Source: JAHRVQ01 sp029941905
GTDB lineage: Bacteria > Pseudomonadota > Gammaproteobacteria > Pseudomonadales > Azotimanducaceae
Reading direction: 5' to 3'
DNA length: 64,000 nt
Assembly: GCA_029941905.1 (NCBI GenBank)
Contig: JAPYTQ010000013.1
Location: 1 to 64,000, forward strand
The position numbers and the translations under genes were made by a program. This document shows positions 16,908-26,322 of this stretch, one piece after another. Numbering within the stretch: the first letter of the stretch is position 1; each line of letters begins with the position of its first letter. The notes under the pieces were generated by a model. The model was not told the origin of the DNA. It searched no databases and saw nothing but the letters and a program-made list of their open reading frames with translations.

Positions 16908-17536
16908 TGCAGAAACTCGAAACAATCCTGAGTACAGCCGTTCCGATCATGAATGCCAATATAGACACGGATGTGATCACGCCAATGAATCGCATGACCA
17001 GCCGTTCAGAAAAACCCCTGTCTTATTTTGCTTTTGAGCCCCTGCGTTACCTTGATGGTGACGCTGACGCAGGAGAGCTCAATCCGGATTTCCCGCTCAA
17101 TCAGGATAAGTACCGGGGTGCCCGAATAATGATCTGTGGTGAAAACTTTGGTTGTGGAAGTTCCCGCGAATCAGCACCAGCCGTCATAGCGGGTTTGGGT
17201 TTTCGCTGCATCATTGGCTCAAGCTTTGGGGATATTTTCTTCAACAATTGTTTTCAGCAGGGGATTTTGCCGATCCAGCTAAACCTCGAAACAGTAAACA
17301 GGCTCAAGTCCATTGCGGAAACCGGTGCAGAACTCTGTGTTGATTTACAAAAGCAGGAAATCGTAATGCCTGACGATGACATTTTCCAATTTCATATTAA
17401 TGCGCTGCGCAGGAAGTCGTTACTTGAAGGACTCGACGATATCGGCATTACGATGCAACAGGACAATCTCATCTCTGACTGGCAGGATAAGGACCGCAAG
17501 CTTCGACCCTGGATTTACTTTGAATCTGCACCCTAA
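16907..17536 (+). CDS. aconitase-family hydratase, small subunit (LeuD-like)
   Basis: 209 residues, normal for LeuD. N-terminal N-A-N-I-D-T-D-V-I-T-P, then G-E-N-F-G-C-G-S-S-R-E-S-A near residues 79-91, the swivelling-domain substrate loop. The ATG at 16907 overlaps the large-subunit stop codon by one base (ATGA), so the subunits are translationally coupled. The open frame extends 44 codons upstream inside the large subunit, which is not used. It ends 22 bp from the convergent dipeptidase gene. A short AACAGG/CCTGTT pairing lies between the two stops but lacks a T-run. Confidence 0.88.
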   Translation: MQKLETILSTAVPIMNANIDTDVITPMNRMTSRSEKPLSYFAFEPLRYLDGDADAGELNPDFPLNQDKYRGARIMICGENFGCGSSRESAPAVIAGLGFRCIIGSSFGDIFFNNCFQQGILPIQLNLETVNRLKSIAETGAELCVDLQKQEIVMPDDDIFQFHINALRRKSLLEGLDDIGITMQQDNLISDWQDKDRKLRPWIYFESAP

Positions 17537-17558
17537 CAGGCTGCCAAAACCCCCCTGT

Positions 17559-18848
17559 TTAAGGTGCCGCCCGGGATTGCACTTCCCGGAAGACTCTCAG
17601 GAAGTTGCCACCCCAGATTTTTTCAATATCCTGCTGACTGTATCCACGCTCTAACAGGGCCACGGTCACATTCATCGCCTCGCTGGCATCGTCAAACCCG
17701 GTAATGCCACTGCCGTGATTAAAATCCGTGCCTATGCCCACGTGATCGATACCAATACGATCAACAATATAGTCAATGTGGTTAAGCAGGTCATCGATAC
17801 TCCCTGGCCCCAATAACTCGCTGACGTTATTAAGAAAAATCTGTTGTGCCTGCTCGTCTTTAATCTCCCAGTACAGTTCAAACGGGTAGTAATAATCCTC
17901 TTTGACACCTGCAGTACGACGGGCGACACGAATCTGTGCGTCCAGTTCCAGGTTAGTCGAATCGAAAAGATATCCCCTGAAAGGCGCGACATGAATAACA
18001 CCATCTATCTGTCCGATGCGGTCGATCTCTTCGTTCGATAAATTACGGCTGACGTCGGAGAGTTGCCGCACGTTGGAATGACTCGCAATAACCGGCGCAA
18101 TCGACAGGTCCAGTACTTGCAGCGTCGCAGCCTTGGAAAGTTGCGAGACATCAACTATGCCCCCCAGTTCATTAATCCGCTTGATGGCCTGCCTGCCTAA
18201 CCCTGACAGTCCGCCGTGTTCCTCCTCGGGTTCGTGTGCACTTATCTCGCCTATGTAGATGGGCCGGGATGAATCCGCAAAATCGTTGTGGCCCATATGA
18301 GTCAGGGCGAATACTCTGACCCCTGCAGCATAAAATTCGTCTAATCCAGACACATCTGTACCCAGGATTCTGGCATTCTGAAAACCGAGGATCAGTGCAC
18401 CCTTGCCATCGGCATGAGCCTGAACGAGCTCATCGGCAGAATGCGCCAAAATCACATTGTTGGCAGGATCCTCAGTCATCGCAATAACTGCGGCAAGCTC
18501 CTCATTCGCCCTGGCACGAGCCTGCGCATAGCCTTCTGCATTTCTTGGCCCCGGCCCAACCGCGATGGCCATGACAACCGCATCAACGCCACCTGCCCGC
18601 ATCTTTCCCGGTGCTACTTTCGACAAGCCATCGGTGCCTGCATATCGGGATTCCTTACCGGGAATCTCGATATCTGCATGTGCATCCAGAACGAATGCCC
18701 TGGCGTGAATGGACTGTGCGCTTTCCTGCGCCGGTGTTTCAGCAATGGTTCGGCCGTTCGATGGATCATCTGCTGGCTGCGAACACGCGCCAATTGTTAA
18801 CGTCGCCGCGAAGAACAGCGATCGATGTATATGGCTCGGAGTCGGCAT
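17559..18848 (-). CDS. M19 (renal-type) dipeptidase, lipoprotein
   Basis: About 429 residues. The N-terminus is a lipoprotein signal ending T-I-G-A-C, so the mature enzyme should be lipid-anchored in the envelope. The catalytic domain of the M19 zinc dipeptidase family shows L-D-A-H-A-D (first metal-binding HxD), L-T-H-M-G-H-N-D near residue 185, S-H-S-N-V-R near residue 257, and a C-terminal H-V-G-I-G-T-D-F-x-H. Homologues split dipeptides, including D-amino-acid-containing ones. The ATG at 18848 (MPTPSH) is chosen because it places the signal peptide at the N-terminus; the longer frame adds 20 charged residues. Likely transcribed with or after the DUF349 gene, 65 bp upstream. Confidence 0.9.
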   Translation of the reverse strand: MPTPSHIHRSLFFAATLTIGACSQPADDPSNGRTIAETPAQESAQSIHARAFVLDAHADIEIPGKESRYAGTDGLSKVAPGKMRAGGVDAVVMAIAVGPGPRNAEGYAQARARANEELAAVIAMTEDPANNVILAHSADELVQAHADGKGALILGFQNARILGTDVSGLDEFYAAGVRVFALTHMGHNDFADSSRPIYIGEISAHEPEEEHGGLSGLGRQAIKRINELGGIVDVSQLSKAATLQVLDLSIAPVIASHSNVRQLSDVSRNLSNEEIDRIGQIDGVIHVAPFRGYLFDSTNLELDAQIRVARRTAGVKEDYYYPFELYWEIKDEQAQQIFLNNVSELLGPGSIDDLLNHIDYIVDRIGIDHVGIGTDFNHGSGITGFDDASEAMNVTVALLERGYSQQDIEKIWGGNFLRVFREVQSRAAP

Positions 18849-18913
18849 AAAGAGTATTTCCGGCTTGGGGTGAAGTGGCAGAGTAAACCTTCTCGTAACG
18901 GGGCACAAACAGC

Positions 18914-20017
18914 TTATCGGCGATTTTTTTTGCCCCTCTGCAACGCCCTGCGATCAAAAACTTCCTGACAGGTAACCTGAAACTGATGCCAGAGTTTTTC
19001 CGCATCTTCTCTGGGTAAAGGGTTAACACCCTTCCACTGCAGCTGAAGGATTTTTATTTCTTCCGCGGCTTGCTTCATATCCACTGAAGCTGACAAGCGC
19101 TGCGCCTCTTTAATCAGGGCCTCAGCTTTCTGGCGATTCTGGTTTCTTTGGTTGTCCAAGCCGTCAAAATACGACGACCGCCGATCAAAAAAAGACTGCG
19201 TGACAGTTTGAAACTCACGCCACAATTTTTCCGAGTCATGTTGCGGCAAAGGGTTCACCGTTTTCCAATCCTGACGCAGATTCTTAATCGCTTCCCCGGT
19301 TTTTTTCCAATCGCTGGATCCGGCAAGTTTTATTGCCTTACTAATGAGTCGCTCTGCTTTCTTCTTGTTGGCCAGCCGTAATTTGTCCTGCTGCACAAAA
19401 TGTTTACCCCTGGCATCAAAAAACAGTTGTGTTGCTGTTTGAAATCGCAACCATAGCTTTTCACTGTCTTGCCTCGATATTGACTTCAGCTGCTGCCATT
19501 CCAGTTGCAGTTGCTTGATCGAATCTGCGGTTTTTTTCCAATCCGTCAGGGGTGCCAGTTTTTCCGCCTGTCGGCATAATTTCAGAGCCTGGTTACGAGT
19601 CACGCGCTGTTCAGCAACACAGCACGAATAACACAACTGATGTGAGCTGGTATCAAAAAACGAAACCCTGCAGTTCGAACAGCATTTACTTTGTACTTTT
19701 GAATCTTCCAGAAGACCTTTTTGTTCTACATGTTGTTCCCATGCTTCAATACCCCGTTCATAGGTCACTCCACTCTTCTCGGTAATTTTGTGGCTATGGG
19801 GAATGTTAAAGGGAAACGACTTGAACGTGATGGTTGAGTCATAGACCGCCATCGAAATTCTCGCGATTTCTATTTTGTATTCATTGACCTGTTTTAGTCT
19901 GCCGTCCTTCAGTGTATGAACAATCACCAGGTACTGACCTTGCTTTTTTACAGACTGACCGGCAACGGTCCATTGCGTGTCAGGTGAAACAGCGTCCACC
20001 TCAATTTTACCAACCAT
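18914..20017 (-). CDS. DUF349 three-repeat protein with Cys-rich zinc-ribbon-like region
   Basis: 367 residues. The first 110 residues are beta-rich (W-T-V-A-G-Q-S-V-K-K), unlike any family I can name. A Cys-rich segment at 112-133 (CC-x2-C ... C-x2-CC) is suited to a zinc ribbon. The remainder consists of three DUF349 helical repeats at about 143-205, 219-283 and 297-357, period near 76. Each has a core ending W-K-x-V-N-P-L-P or similar followed by D-x-E-K-L-W-x-x-F-Q and F-F-D. The DUF349 role is unclear; the domain occurs in large coiled proteins of many bacteria. AAGGAATCCT before the ATG supports the start. The arrangement suggests a scaffold or binding protein, cytoplasmic. Confidence 0.8.
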   Translation of the reverse strand: MVGKIEVDAVSPDTQWTVAGQSVKKQGQYLVIVHTLKDGRLKQVNEYKIEIARISMAVYDSTITFKSFPFNIPHSHKITEKSGVTYERGIEAWEQHVEQKGLLEDSKVQSKCCSNCRVSFFDTSSHQLCYSCCVAEQRVTRNQALKLCRQAEKLAPLTDWKKTADSIKQLQLEWQQLKSISRQDSEKLWLRFQTATQLFFDARGKHFVQQDKLRLANKKKAERLISKAIKLAGSSDWKKTGEAIKNLRQDWKTVNPLPQHDSEKLWREFQTVTQSFFDRRSSYFDGLDNQRNQNRQKAEALIKEAQRLSASVDMKQAAEEIKILQLQWKGVNPLPREDAEKLWHQFQVTCQEVFDRRALQRGKKNRR

Positions 20018-20205
20018 AGGATTCCTTTACCGCTAGTGGCTGGTGTTACGAGCAAACATACATCCGTAACGCGCCGCCAAAAATAACCTGATTGATTAAG
20101 GCTAGCATTACGCTTTGAATTGGCAATAGATTGAAGTGGAATTGACGACGAGCATCACTATTCGAGTGCCGAGCTGCAACTGCCCTGGATTTCAGAGGTG
20201 AAACA

Positions 20206-22203
20206 TCAGTTTGTCATATATTGCTGACGTGCCTCGGCGCTGATGAATTTTTCCTGTTCATAAAGGTAACTGTGGATACCCACCATCCGGGCAATATCCT
20301 CAAAACTCCGGTTCTGGAATTCTCCCTCGCGATTAGCGATGTTCTCGGATTCCGTCGGGTCAGCAATCAGGTCGAAAACCTGACCCTTGCCTTCTGCCAG
20401 AGAATACAAAAACTTCAGATGGCCCTGGCGCAAACCGTAGTAGCTGAGGTGAAACGGGTTGTTGAAATATACTTTGCGGTCAGCCTTTTTACGCAACAAC
20501 GAGGTGCCGATCCCGTGGTTAAGTCCCGATAGACCGAATATGTCCATAACGGTGGGCAGCAGGTCAACCTGACTGCCAAGGTCATCGATTACCGTCGCCT
20601 GAACCCGGTCGTCTGCAAGAATCAGCAGTGGAATACGCAGGTTCTCCTCGTACAGATAGCTGATCAACATATGGTTATCATAATGTTCACCCATCGGGGT
20701 GGCGGTGTCGGCCATGATGAAGACAATGGTATTTTTTGCCAGACCCCGTTCCCGCAGCAACTTAACAAAGAGGCCAAGGGTATGGTCGCTGTAATTGAAT
20801 GAACGGAGATAATTGGCATATTCAAGAGCCGGATCAACATTCTTGAACTCCGGCGGCTCGTACCACCCTGGGACATCCCAGGGATGATGATTGGAAACGG
20901 TAAACATGGTTAAAAATGCCGGACCCTTACTATCCTGTTCCGCCAGCCAATCGACGGCATATTGCATTAGGTATTCATCGTGCAGTCCCCAGCTGCTCGA
21001 CTCTTCAATATCGGGATACGCGGCAAGAATGTCCAGACCGCCGTAGATGACATCGTAGTAATGACTACCAAAGAACTCGGATTTTCCCTCGAAATCCAGC
21101 GAACCGTTGTGAAAAAAGCCATTTATGTAGCCGTTTTTCTTGAACATCTCAGGTAGCCCGAGCAACGGAAGACCAGACTGATTAGACTGCACTGCCAGTT
21201 CGGAAAATTTCGGCAAAACGCCAAACAAACTGGAAATCACCGCCCGCGTCGTTTGAACACCGGTAGCGTAGAAATTCTTAAACAGCACACCTTCACCAGC
21301 CAGACGATCAAACTCCGGGCTTGCCTGGTGGAGACCACCCAGCACGCCCACATCTTTAGCCCGGTAGGATTCCAGAAACAGGAATACCAGATGGGGATTT
21401 TCCGATGGAGCAACTTTGATATCAAAGGCCCTCTCTCCCGCAAACCCTGTAGTGTTCTTCAGTAGAGGGTAGTCGCTATCGACAACCTCAAACTGTTCCT
21501 GTGGCGTCACGGGAATGACATATTGTGGAGGTTCAATGTCCCCGATTGGATTCGTTTCCAAAGACTGCCAGAGACGATACTGACTTTTGACCAGCGCATT
21601 GGCATAGGTTTCAGAGAGGCTTTTGTTCTGGATAGCATAAAAGAAAGCAGCCAGCCCTATAAGCGGTACCGCGATGATCGTGATTCTTTGTGGCTGGTAA
21701 ACATATTCGCTGTCGCGATACCTGCCAAACAGCCAGACACTTGCGACGACGACCACAACAATGCCGAAAAGCCATGCAACAGGATTCAATGATTGCGCAG
21801 AGCTTAAAAACGGCGCCGGGTCTGCAAGAAACATCAGATGGCTGAAACTCATACGGATACCAAGTCTCAGGTAAAGAAAGAAATCAACGATAAAATAAAT
21901 GTTACTGGCCAGAAGCAAGCCAAGGCTAATCCCAAAAAATCCCCGGTGGGTCAGATTTAACACCCGACAAATAAGCAGCGACACCAGCACCATTTGTGCC
22001 CCGACTCCGATATCCTGGACAAAGCCGGACACAAGCACGCTGAGCGGGGCTGTTCCTGAGCCAGCTCCGGAAAAAAAGATTATCAGTCGAAATACAAAAG
22101 GTAGAACAACCCACAGGCTGATTAAAACGAGTAGCGATTTTGTGTGAACAATTGTGCTATCGGGCGCAGACGGCTCAGGTTTGTGAAACGGTTTGTGAAA
22201 CAT
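20206..22203 (-). CDS. LtaS-like sulfatase-fold phosphoglycerol/phosphoethanolamine transferase, membrane-bound
   Basis: 665 residues. Five or so transmembrane helices occupy the first 190 residues. An alkaline-phosphatase-superfamily domain then lies outside the membrane, starting near H-L-V-F-L-F-L-E-S-Y-R (metal-binding Glu) with nucleophile Thr in G-V-Q-T-T-R and late metal ligands near M-A-D-T-A-T-P-M-G-E-H. This is the layout of LtaS/OpgB-type transferases that move phosphoglycerol or phosphoethanolamine onto glycans or lipid A. In a Gram-negative it may modify periplasmic glucans or LPS. It is divergent from a GT-C-like membrane protein, so both may act on one envelope glycan. Confidence 0.88.
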   Translation of the reverse strand: MFHKPFHKPEPSAPDSTIVHTKSLLVLISLWVVLPFVFRLIIFFSGAGSGTAPLSVLVSGFVQDIGVGAQMVLVSLLICRVLNLTHRGFFGISLGLLLASNIYFIVDFFLYLRLGIRMSFSHLMFLADPAPFLSSAQSLNPVAWLFGIVVVVVASVWLFGRYRDSEYVYQPQRITIIAVPLIGLAAFFYAIQNKSLSETYANALVKSQYRLWQSLETNPIGDIEPPQYVIPVTPQEQFEVVDSDYPLLKNTTGFAGERAFDIKVAPSENPHLVFLFLESYRAKDVGVLGGLHQASPEFDRLAGEGVLFKNFYATGVQTTRAVISSLFGVLPKFSELAVQSNQSGLPLLGLPEMFKKNGYINGFFHNGSLDFEGKSEFFGSHYYDVIYGGLDILAAYPDIEESSSWGLHDEYLMQYAVDWLAEQDSKGPAFLTMFTVSNHHPWDVPGWYEPPEFKNVDPALEYANYLRSFNYSDHTLGLFVKLLRERGLAKNTIVFIMADTATPMGEHYDNHMLISYLYEENLRIPLLILADDRVQATVIDDLGSQVDLLPTVMDIFGLSGLNHGIGTSLLRKKADRKVYFNNPFHLSYYGLRQGHLKFLYSLAEGKGQVFDLIADPTESENIANREGEFQNRSFEDIARMVGIHSYLYEQEKFISAEARQQYMTN

Positions 22204-22413
22204 ACGCGGATGTTACGCGACATTTACCCGACGTAAAAGAACAAACAGACGGCTCTCGTTGTGACCTGATATCGACCCCTGCTGCTTAACCGTTAGTCAG
22301 CATATTCCACCACTTCAGCCGTGATCCACTTGATAGTGACCTGGATTCGGTATGGCATGCCGCATATGCCATACTGGCCAGAACCCGTTTTTAACGTCAT
22401 TTAACAGCGACCT

Positions 22414-24258
22414 ATGAGTTCATTGATGAAACGAGTGTTAACCCCTGTGGATCAGGAACTGACGACGAAGATCCTGTGGTGCCTCGCTGGCTTGCTGGTC
22501 CTGGCTATTTACAGTTCGATGTTCTTACCGATATTCCCGAATTCAGCTGGGCAATTGGGAACTGACTGGGGGTTGAACGTATTTCCAAAGTGGCTTGCCA
22601 CAGCCTACTGGTTCGAGACAAACGGCTTCTTCTCAATCCCTCATTTTACGCCCGCTATTTGCGGCGGAGTACCATTGTTGGCAGATCCTCAGTCGATGGT
22701 GTATTCGCTACCACAACTGTATTTCTATTTTTTCGACGGGATTATCGCGATTCATCTGACGGTGATGACCTTCGCCGCTTTGGGTTACTTCGGCATGTAC
22801 CTGCTGCTACGCAACCGGTTTGACTGTTGTCGTGCAGCAGCCTTTTTTGGAAGTGTCATATTTCTCTTCAACAGTTTTTTCATCGAGCGCATGGCTATCG
22901 GACATGCCACCTTCCATTCTTTTATGCTGGTTCCGTTGATTGCATACACCTGTCTATCACGGAGCCTGAGGTTAGCAGCCGCCGGTGGAGGGCTTTTGTT
23001 CGCCTATATGGTTTTATCCGGCGGCGCCGTCATTGTTCCTGTCGCAGCGGCGGCCGTGTTTGCTCTCGGGCTGCTTCGCTGCCTCAAGCTTCACTCGCTA
23101 AAACTTCGCTGCCAAAGAGAAGACAGCATTAAACGCTTCTTCGGCGCTTTCATCATGGCGGCCCTGGCGGGCATCGCTATCGCCGCGGTGAAACTGGTAC
23201 CTGCACTTGCATACATGGCTGAATTCCCCAGGGATGGTTATCTCTTACCTGGATTCCCAGGTCTCCGGGAAACTGCACAAACAGCTTTCACCTTACTCTT
23301 CTTCGACTCGAGCCTGACAGAAGCCATGGCAAGTCTGGTCAATGTACAGTGGCTATTGGGTACTCATGAGTTTCAATACGGTGTTAGCCCTGTTCCCCTG
23401 CTTATCATACTGGTTGCGACGGTTCCCTGGGTATCTCATTACGCCCGTTCGCGAACCTTGCCGTCTCTTGATCCTGCCACAACAGGTATTGCGGCTCTGT
23501 TCTTGGTCACGCTGGCTATTCCACTGGTTCTAAATATGTACGGGCCAACCTGGAATGCATTTCTGAAGACAATCCCATTTATCAAAAACAGCACGACCCA
23601 GTTGCGCTGGTTTGCTCTGTACATTCCCATTATCGCAGTAACAGCAGCTATTGCACTTAACGGATTGAAGGCCCGATCTTCAATAAAAACAACGATCACC
23701 GGATTGGCCGTCCTGGCAATTCTAGTGTTTAACATTCTGGACATTGACGACTACCCGATTGCACAACCCTACAATCCAAGCGATATATTGGCGGCAAATG
23801 CCGCGTTACAAGCCGGGGGATCAGTTCCGAAGATCCGAGAAATTACCATGTACACAAACCAGCAGGACCGGGCTGGCGGCGTGGTGGAACGAAACGGTGA
23901 CCTTGCCCATGGCGGCAGTCAGTTGATCTGCTCAGAACCCCTGTTTGGCTACCAGTTGGAATTTTTTCGATTAGGACCACTGACACCCGGCGCTATTACT
24001 CAAGTGACAGGGGGCTACCTTAATATCAAAAACCCTGCCTGTTATCTTTACCCGGCAGAAAATAGCTGCCAGCCAGGGGATCACTTCACCGAAGATCAGA
24101 TCGAGGAGGCAAAGCAATTCGCCAGCTATAAACCCTTTCAATGGAAGCAACCGATTCGCCAACGCATCGCCGGATATCTTTCGTTGATCAGTCTGGTCGC
24201 CTGCCTGTGCATCCTGATTTTATCAATCAAAGGATTGGTGACTAAAACAGGTGAGTAA
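22414..24258 (+). CDS. polytopic membrane protein, GT-C/YfhO-like
   Basis: 614 residues with about eleven hydrophobic segments spread over the first 445 residues, a soluble loop of roughly 140 residues, then a last membrane helix at the C-terminus. The first periplasmic loop contains acidic and aromatic residues (G-T-D-W-G-L-N, then a G-G-V-P-L-L-A-D-P-Q-S segment), as in YfhO and other GT-C glycosyltransferases that use polyprenyl-phosphate sugars. Family assignment is a resemblance, not a motif match. The final extracytoplasmic domain has several Cys residues. It is divergent from the LtaS-like gene with a 210-bp shared upstream region. Confidence 0.65.
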   Translation: MSSLMKRVLTPVDQELTTKILWCLAGLLVLAIYSSMFLPIFPNSAGQLGTDWGLNVFPKWLATAYWFETNGFFSIPHFTPAICGGVPLLADPQSMVYSLPQLYFYFFDGIIAIHLTVMTFAALGYFGMYLLLRNRFDCCRAAAFFGSVIFLFNSFFIERMAIGHATFHSFMLVPLIAYTCLSRSLRLAAAGGGLLFAYMVLSGGAVIVPVAAAAVFALGLLRCLKLHSLKLRCQREDSIKRFFGAFIMAALAGIAIAAVKLVPALAYMAEFPRDGYLLPGFPGLRETAQTAFTLLFFDSSLTEAMASLVNVQWLLGTHEFQYGVSPVPLLIILVATVPWVSHYARSRTLPSLDPATTGIAALFLVTLAIPLVLNMYGPTWNAFLKTIPFIKNSTTQLRWFALYIPIIAVTAAIALNGLKARSSIKTTITGLAVLAILVFNILDIDDYPIAQPYNPSDILAANAALQAGGSVPKIREITMYTNQQDRAGGVVERNGDLAHGGSQLICSEPLFGYQLEFFRLGPLTPGAITQVTGGYLNIKNPACYLYPAENSCQPGDHFTEDQIEEAKQFASYKPFQWKQPIRQRIAGYLSLISLVACLCILILSIKGLVTKTGE

Positions 24259-24398
24259 TTCTGCGCCAAATTTAAGGATTTCTTCCGTCATCTGTGTTTA
24301 ACATTGATTAGCGCTTGCGAACCTCGCGCAGATTGGCATCATGGGTGCCGTTTCAGTATTCAATGTATCAGTAGTAGAGAAATCAGGAGATTCGATCA

Positions 24399-25079
24399 GT
24401 GGAATTTGAAGAAGTAGTAAGAGGCCGCCGCAGCATTCGTGGGTACCGACCAGATGCTGTGCCACAGACAGTCATCGAGGATGTTATCGAGCTTGCGACG
24501 CGCTCGCCGTCTTCGATGAACACGCAGCCATGGCACTTTTACGTCATCACTGGTGAACCCCTGGACCGGATTCGCAAAGGCAATACAGAGCTTAACGTTG
24601 CCGGTGTTAAACCATCACGAGAGATCCGTTCCCATGGCGCGTATGTGGGAGACCACCGGCAGCGACAAATTGATATCGCGGTACAGCTCTTTCAGGCCAT
24701 GGGTATAGAGCGACACGATGCCGAACGACGTCAGGACTGGGTATTACGCGGCTTCCGTCAGTTTGATGCACCACTTTGCATTGTCGTGACTTTTGACAGG
24801 GAACTACAGGATGGTGATATTGCACAGTTCGACTGCGGCGCAGTAGTCAACGGACTGGTGCAGGCTGCCTGGTCAAAAGGGCTCGGCGCTGTCGTTAACA
24901 GCCAGGGCATTATGCAATCCCCGGTAGTTCGGGAACACGCGGGTATACCGGACGACCAGGTTATTATGATTTGTGTCGCAATGGGCTATCCTGATGACGA
25001 TTTTGCCGCCAATACCGTGGTTTCGCACCGCAGGCCCGTAGCAGAAGTTGCGTCGTTCGTTGGCTTTAATAAGGAATGA
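24399..25079 (+). CDS. nitroreductase-family FMN oxidoreductase
   Basis: 226 residues with nitroreductase landmarks: R-R-S-I-R-G-Y near residues 10-16, A-T-R-S-P-S-S-M-N-T-Q-P-W-H-F near 33-47 (FMN contacts), a mid-domain G-A-V-V-N-G-L, and G-Y-P close to the C-terminus. The start is GTG at 24399, set by AGGAGA eight bases upstream. Family members reduce nitro groups, quinones or enones with NAD(P)H. The stop is one base from the stop of the convergent LLM gene. One of three nitroreductases in the window (with 54453-55127 and 62652-63311). Confidence 0.88.
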   Translation: MEFEEVVRGRRSIRGYRPDAVPQTVIEDVIELATRSPSSMNTQPWHFYVITGEPLDRIRKGNTELNVAGVKPSREIRSHGAYVGDHRQRQIDIAVQLFQAMGIERHDAERRQDWVLRGFRQFDAPLCIVVTFDRELQDGDIAQFDCGAVVNGLVQAAWSKGLGAVVNSQGIMQSPVVREHAGIPDDQVIMICVAMGYPDDDFAANTVVSHRRPVAEVASFVGFNKE

Positions 25080-25080
25080 A

Positions 25081-26124
25081 TCACGAGTCCATCGGTGAAT
25101 TCAACCGCGCGCACTCTGCCATAAAACGAACGGCCTCTTCGTTACCGGAAATGGTTAGCCCCGAGATGCCAGAATCTTCCCAGTCCCTGAAGCGACGCCT
25201 GATCCGGTCTTTTGGACCAATCAGTGCGCCTTCATCGACAAATTCATCGGGTACGGCGGCGATCGCTTCAGCCTTTTTCTTCGCCAGATAAAGTTCCTGA
25301 ATTCTGGCTGCTGCATCTGCATAACCTCGACGGATCATCATTTCATTGTGAAAGTTCTTGGTTTTGTGACCCATACCCCCAACATACAATGCGATGCCCG
25401 GCTTCTGGCGGTCCAGGGCAGCCTGTATATCGTCAGTTACCTCTACGCGCGTGCCGACCTGGCGTTCGAATTGATCGTTGCTTTTACCTGCGCGGGCCAA
25501 TCCTTCGTTGATCCAGGGTTCGTAGACCTCTTTTGATTCCGGCACAAAGCCCAGCGGCAGCCAGCCATCGGCTATTTCAGCAGTCAGCCGTACCGTTGAC
25601 TCCATGCCAGTACCGAGCCAAACAGGGATATCCGGGTTCATATGTAAAATAGATTTCAGCGGTTTACCGATACCCAACGCGCCTTCGCCGGTATACGGCA
25701 GGCTGATTTCCTTTCCATCGTGGGTGACGGGCTCCTCCCTTGCCCAGATCTTTTTCATAATCTGAACATAGTCTTTTATTCGATAGTAGGGTCGCCCCCA
25801 GGGCTGCCCATACCAGCCTTCAACAATTTGCGGACCGCTGACGCCAAGACCACAGATAACCCGGTTGCCCCCGGCCAGCGCATCCAGGGTCGCAAATGCC
25901 ATGGCAGCATTGGCTGGTGTACGACCGGCTAACTGAATCACACCGGTACCAAGACGAATGCGATCCGTATGGGCAGCGATGTAGGCAAGTGGTGTAATTG
26001 CATCGGAACCATAAGCCTCGGCCGTCCATACCGAATCGTATCCGAGTCGTTCTGCCAGTTGTACTCGCTCCAGCGGAATTTTCAGTTCCGCACCGCTGTA
26101 TCCCAGGGACAATCCAAGTTTCAT
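25081..26124 (-). CDS. LLM-class F420-dependent oxidoreductase
   Basis: 347 residues, TIM-barrel luciferase-like. N-terminal L-G-L-S-L-G-Y, A-E-x-L-G-Y-D-S-V-W-T-A-E near residues 27-38, R-I-R-L-G-T-G-V-I-Q near 56-65, and R-V-I-C-G-L-G-V-S-G-P-Q near 88-99 match the F420-dependent branch, mostly known from actinobacteria, which transfers hydride between coenzyme F420 and alcohols, enones or sugars. No F420 biosynthesis genes lie here. Divergent from a fused CoA-transferase with 198 bp between them. Confidence 0.86.
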   Translation of the reverse strand: MKLGLSLGYSGAELKIPLERVQLAERLGYDSVWTAEAYGSDAITPLAYIAAHTDRIRLGTGVIQLAGRTPANAAMAFATLDALAGGNRVICGLGVSGPQIVEGWYGQPWGRPYYRIKDYVQIMKKIWAREEPVTHDGKEISLPYTGEGALGIGKPLKSILHMNPDIPVWLGTGMESTVRLTAEIADGWLPLGFVPESKEVYEPWINEGLARAGKSNDQFERQVGTRVEVTDDIQAALDRQKPGIALYVGGMGHKTKNFHNEMMIRRGYADAAARIQELYLAKKKAEAIAAVPDEFVDEGALIGPKDRIRRRFRDWEDSGISGLTISGNEEAVRFMAECARLNSPMDS

Positions 26125-26157
26125 ATCATTCTCCGAACCGTTTCAACCTTATACTCA

Positions 26158-26187
26158 AGTATAGGGTCTGACCTGCACAGAAAACAA
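26158..26187 (-). promoter_or_regulatory. candidate promoter of the F420-type LLM gene, with small dyad
   Basis: On the minus strand TTGTTT (26187-26182), an 18-bp spacer and TATACT (26163-26158) resemble a sigma-70 promoter 34 bp upstream of the ATG. The -10 lies in a dyad TATACT-CA-AGTATA (26150-26163) that might bind a regulator. Confidence 0.3.
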
Positions 26188-26322
26188 ACCCAATGCTGAC
26201 ACTGTCAATCGGGCCCAATTCATCGCTACCCCTTTAGAAGACAGCGATTATCCCCTATCATCCTCCGCACAAATATTCTCGAATGTCCCTTCACATAACG
26301 ATCATTAAAAGGACGATACAAG

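Noticed and set aside
17535..17559. Bidirectional terminator between LeuD-like and dipeptidase genes
   Set aside because: The AACAGG/CCTGTT stem is only six pairs with a 13-base loop and no T-run on either side.
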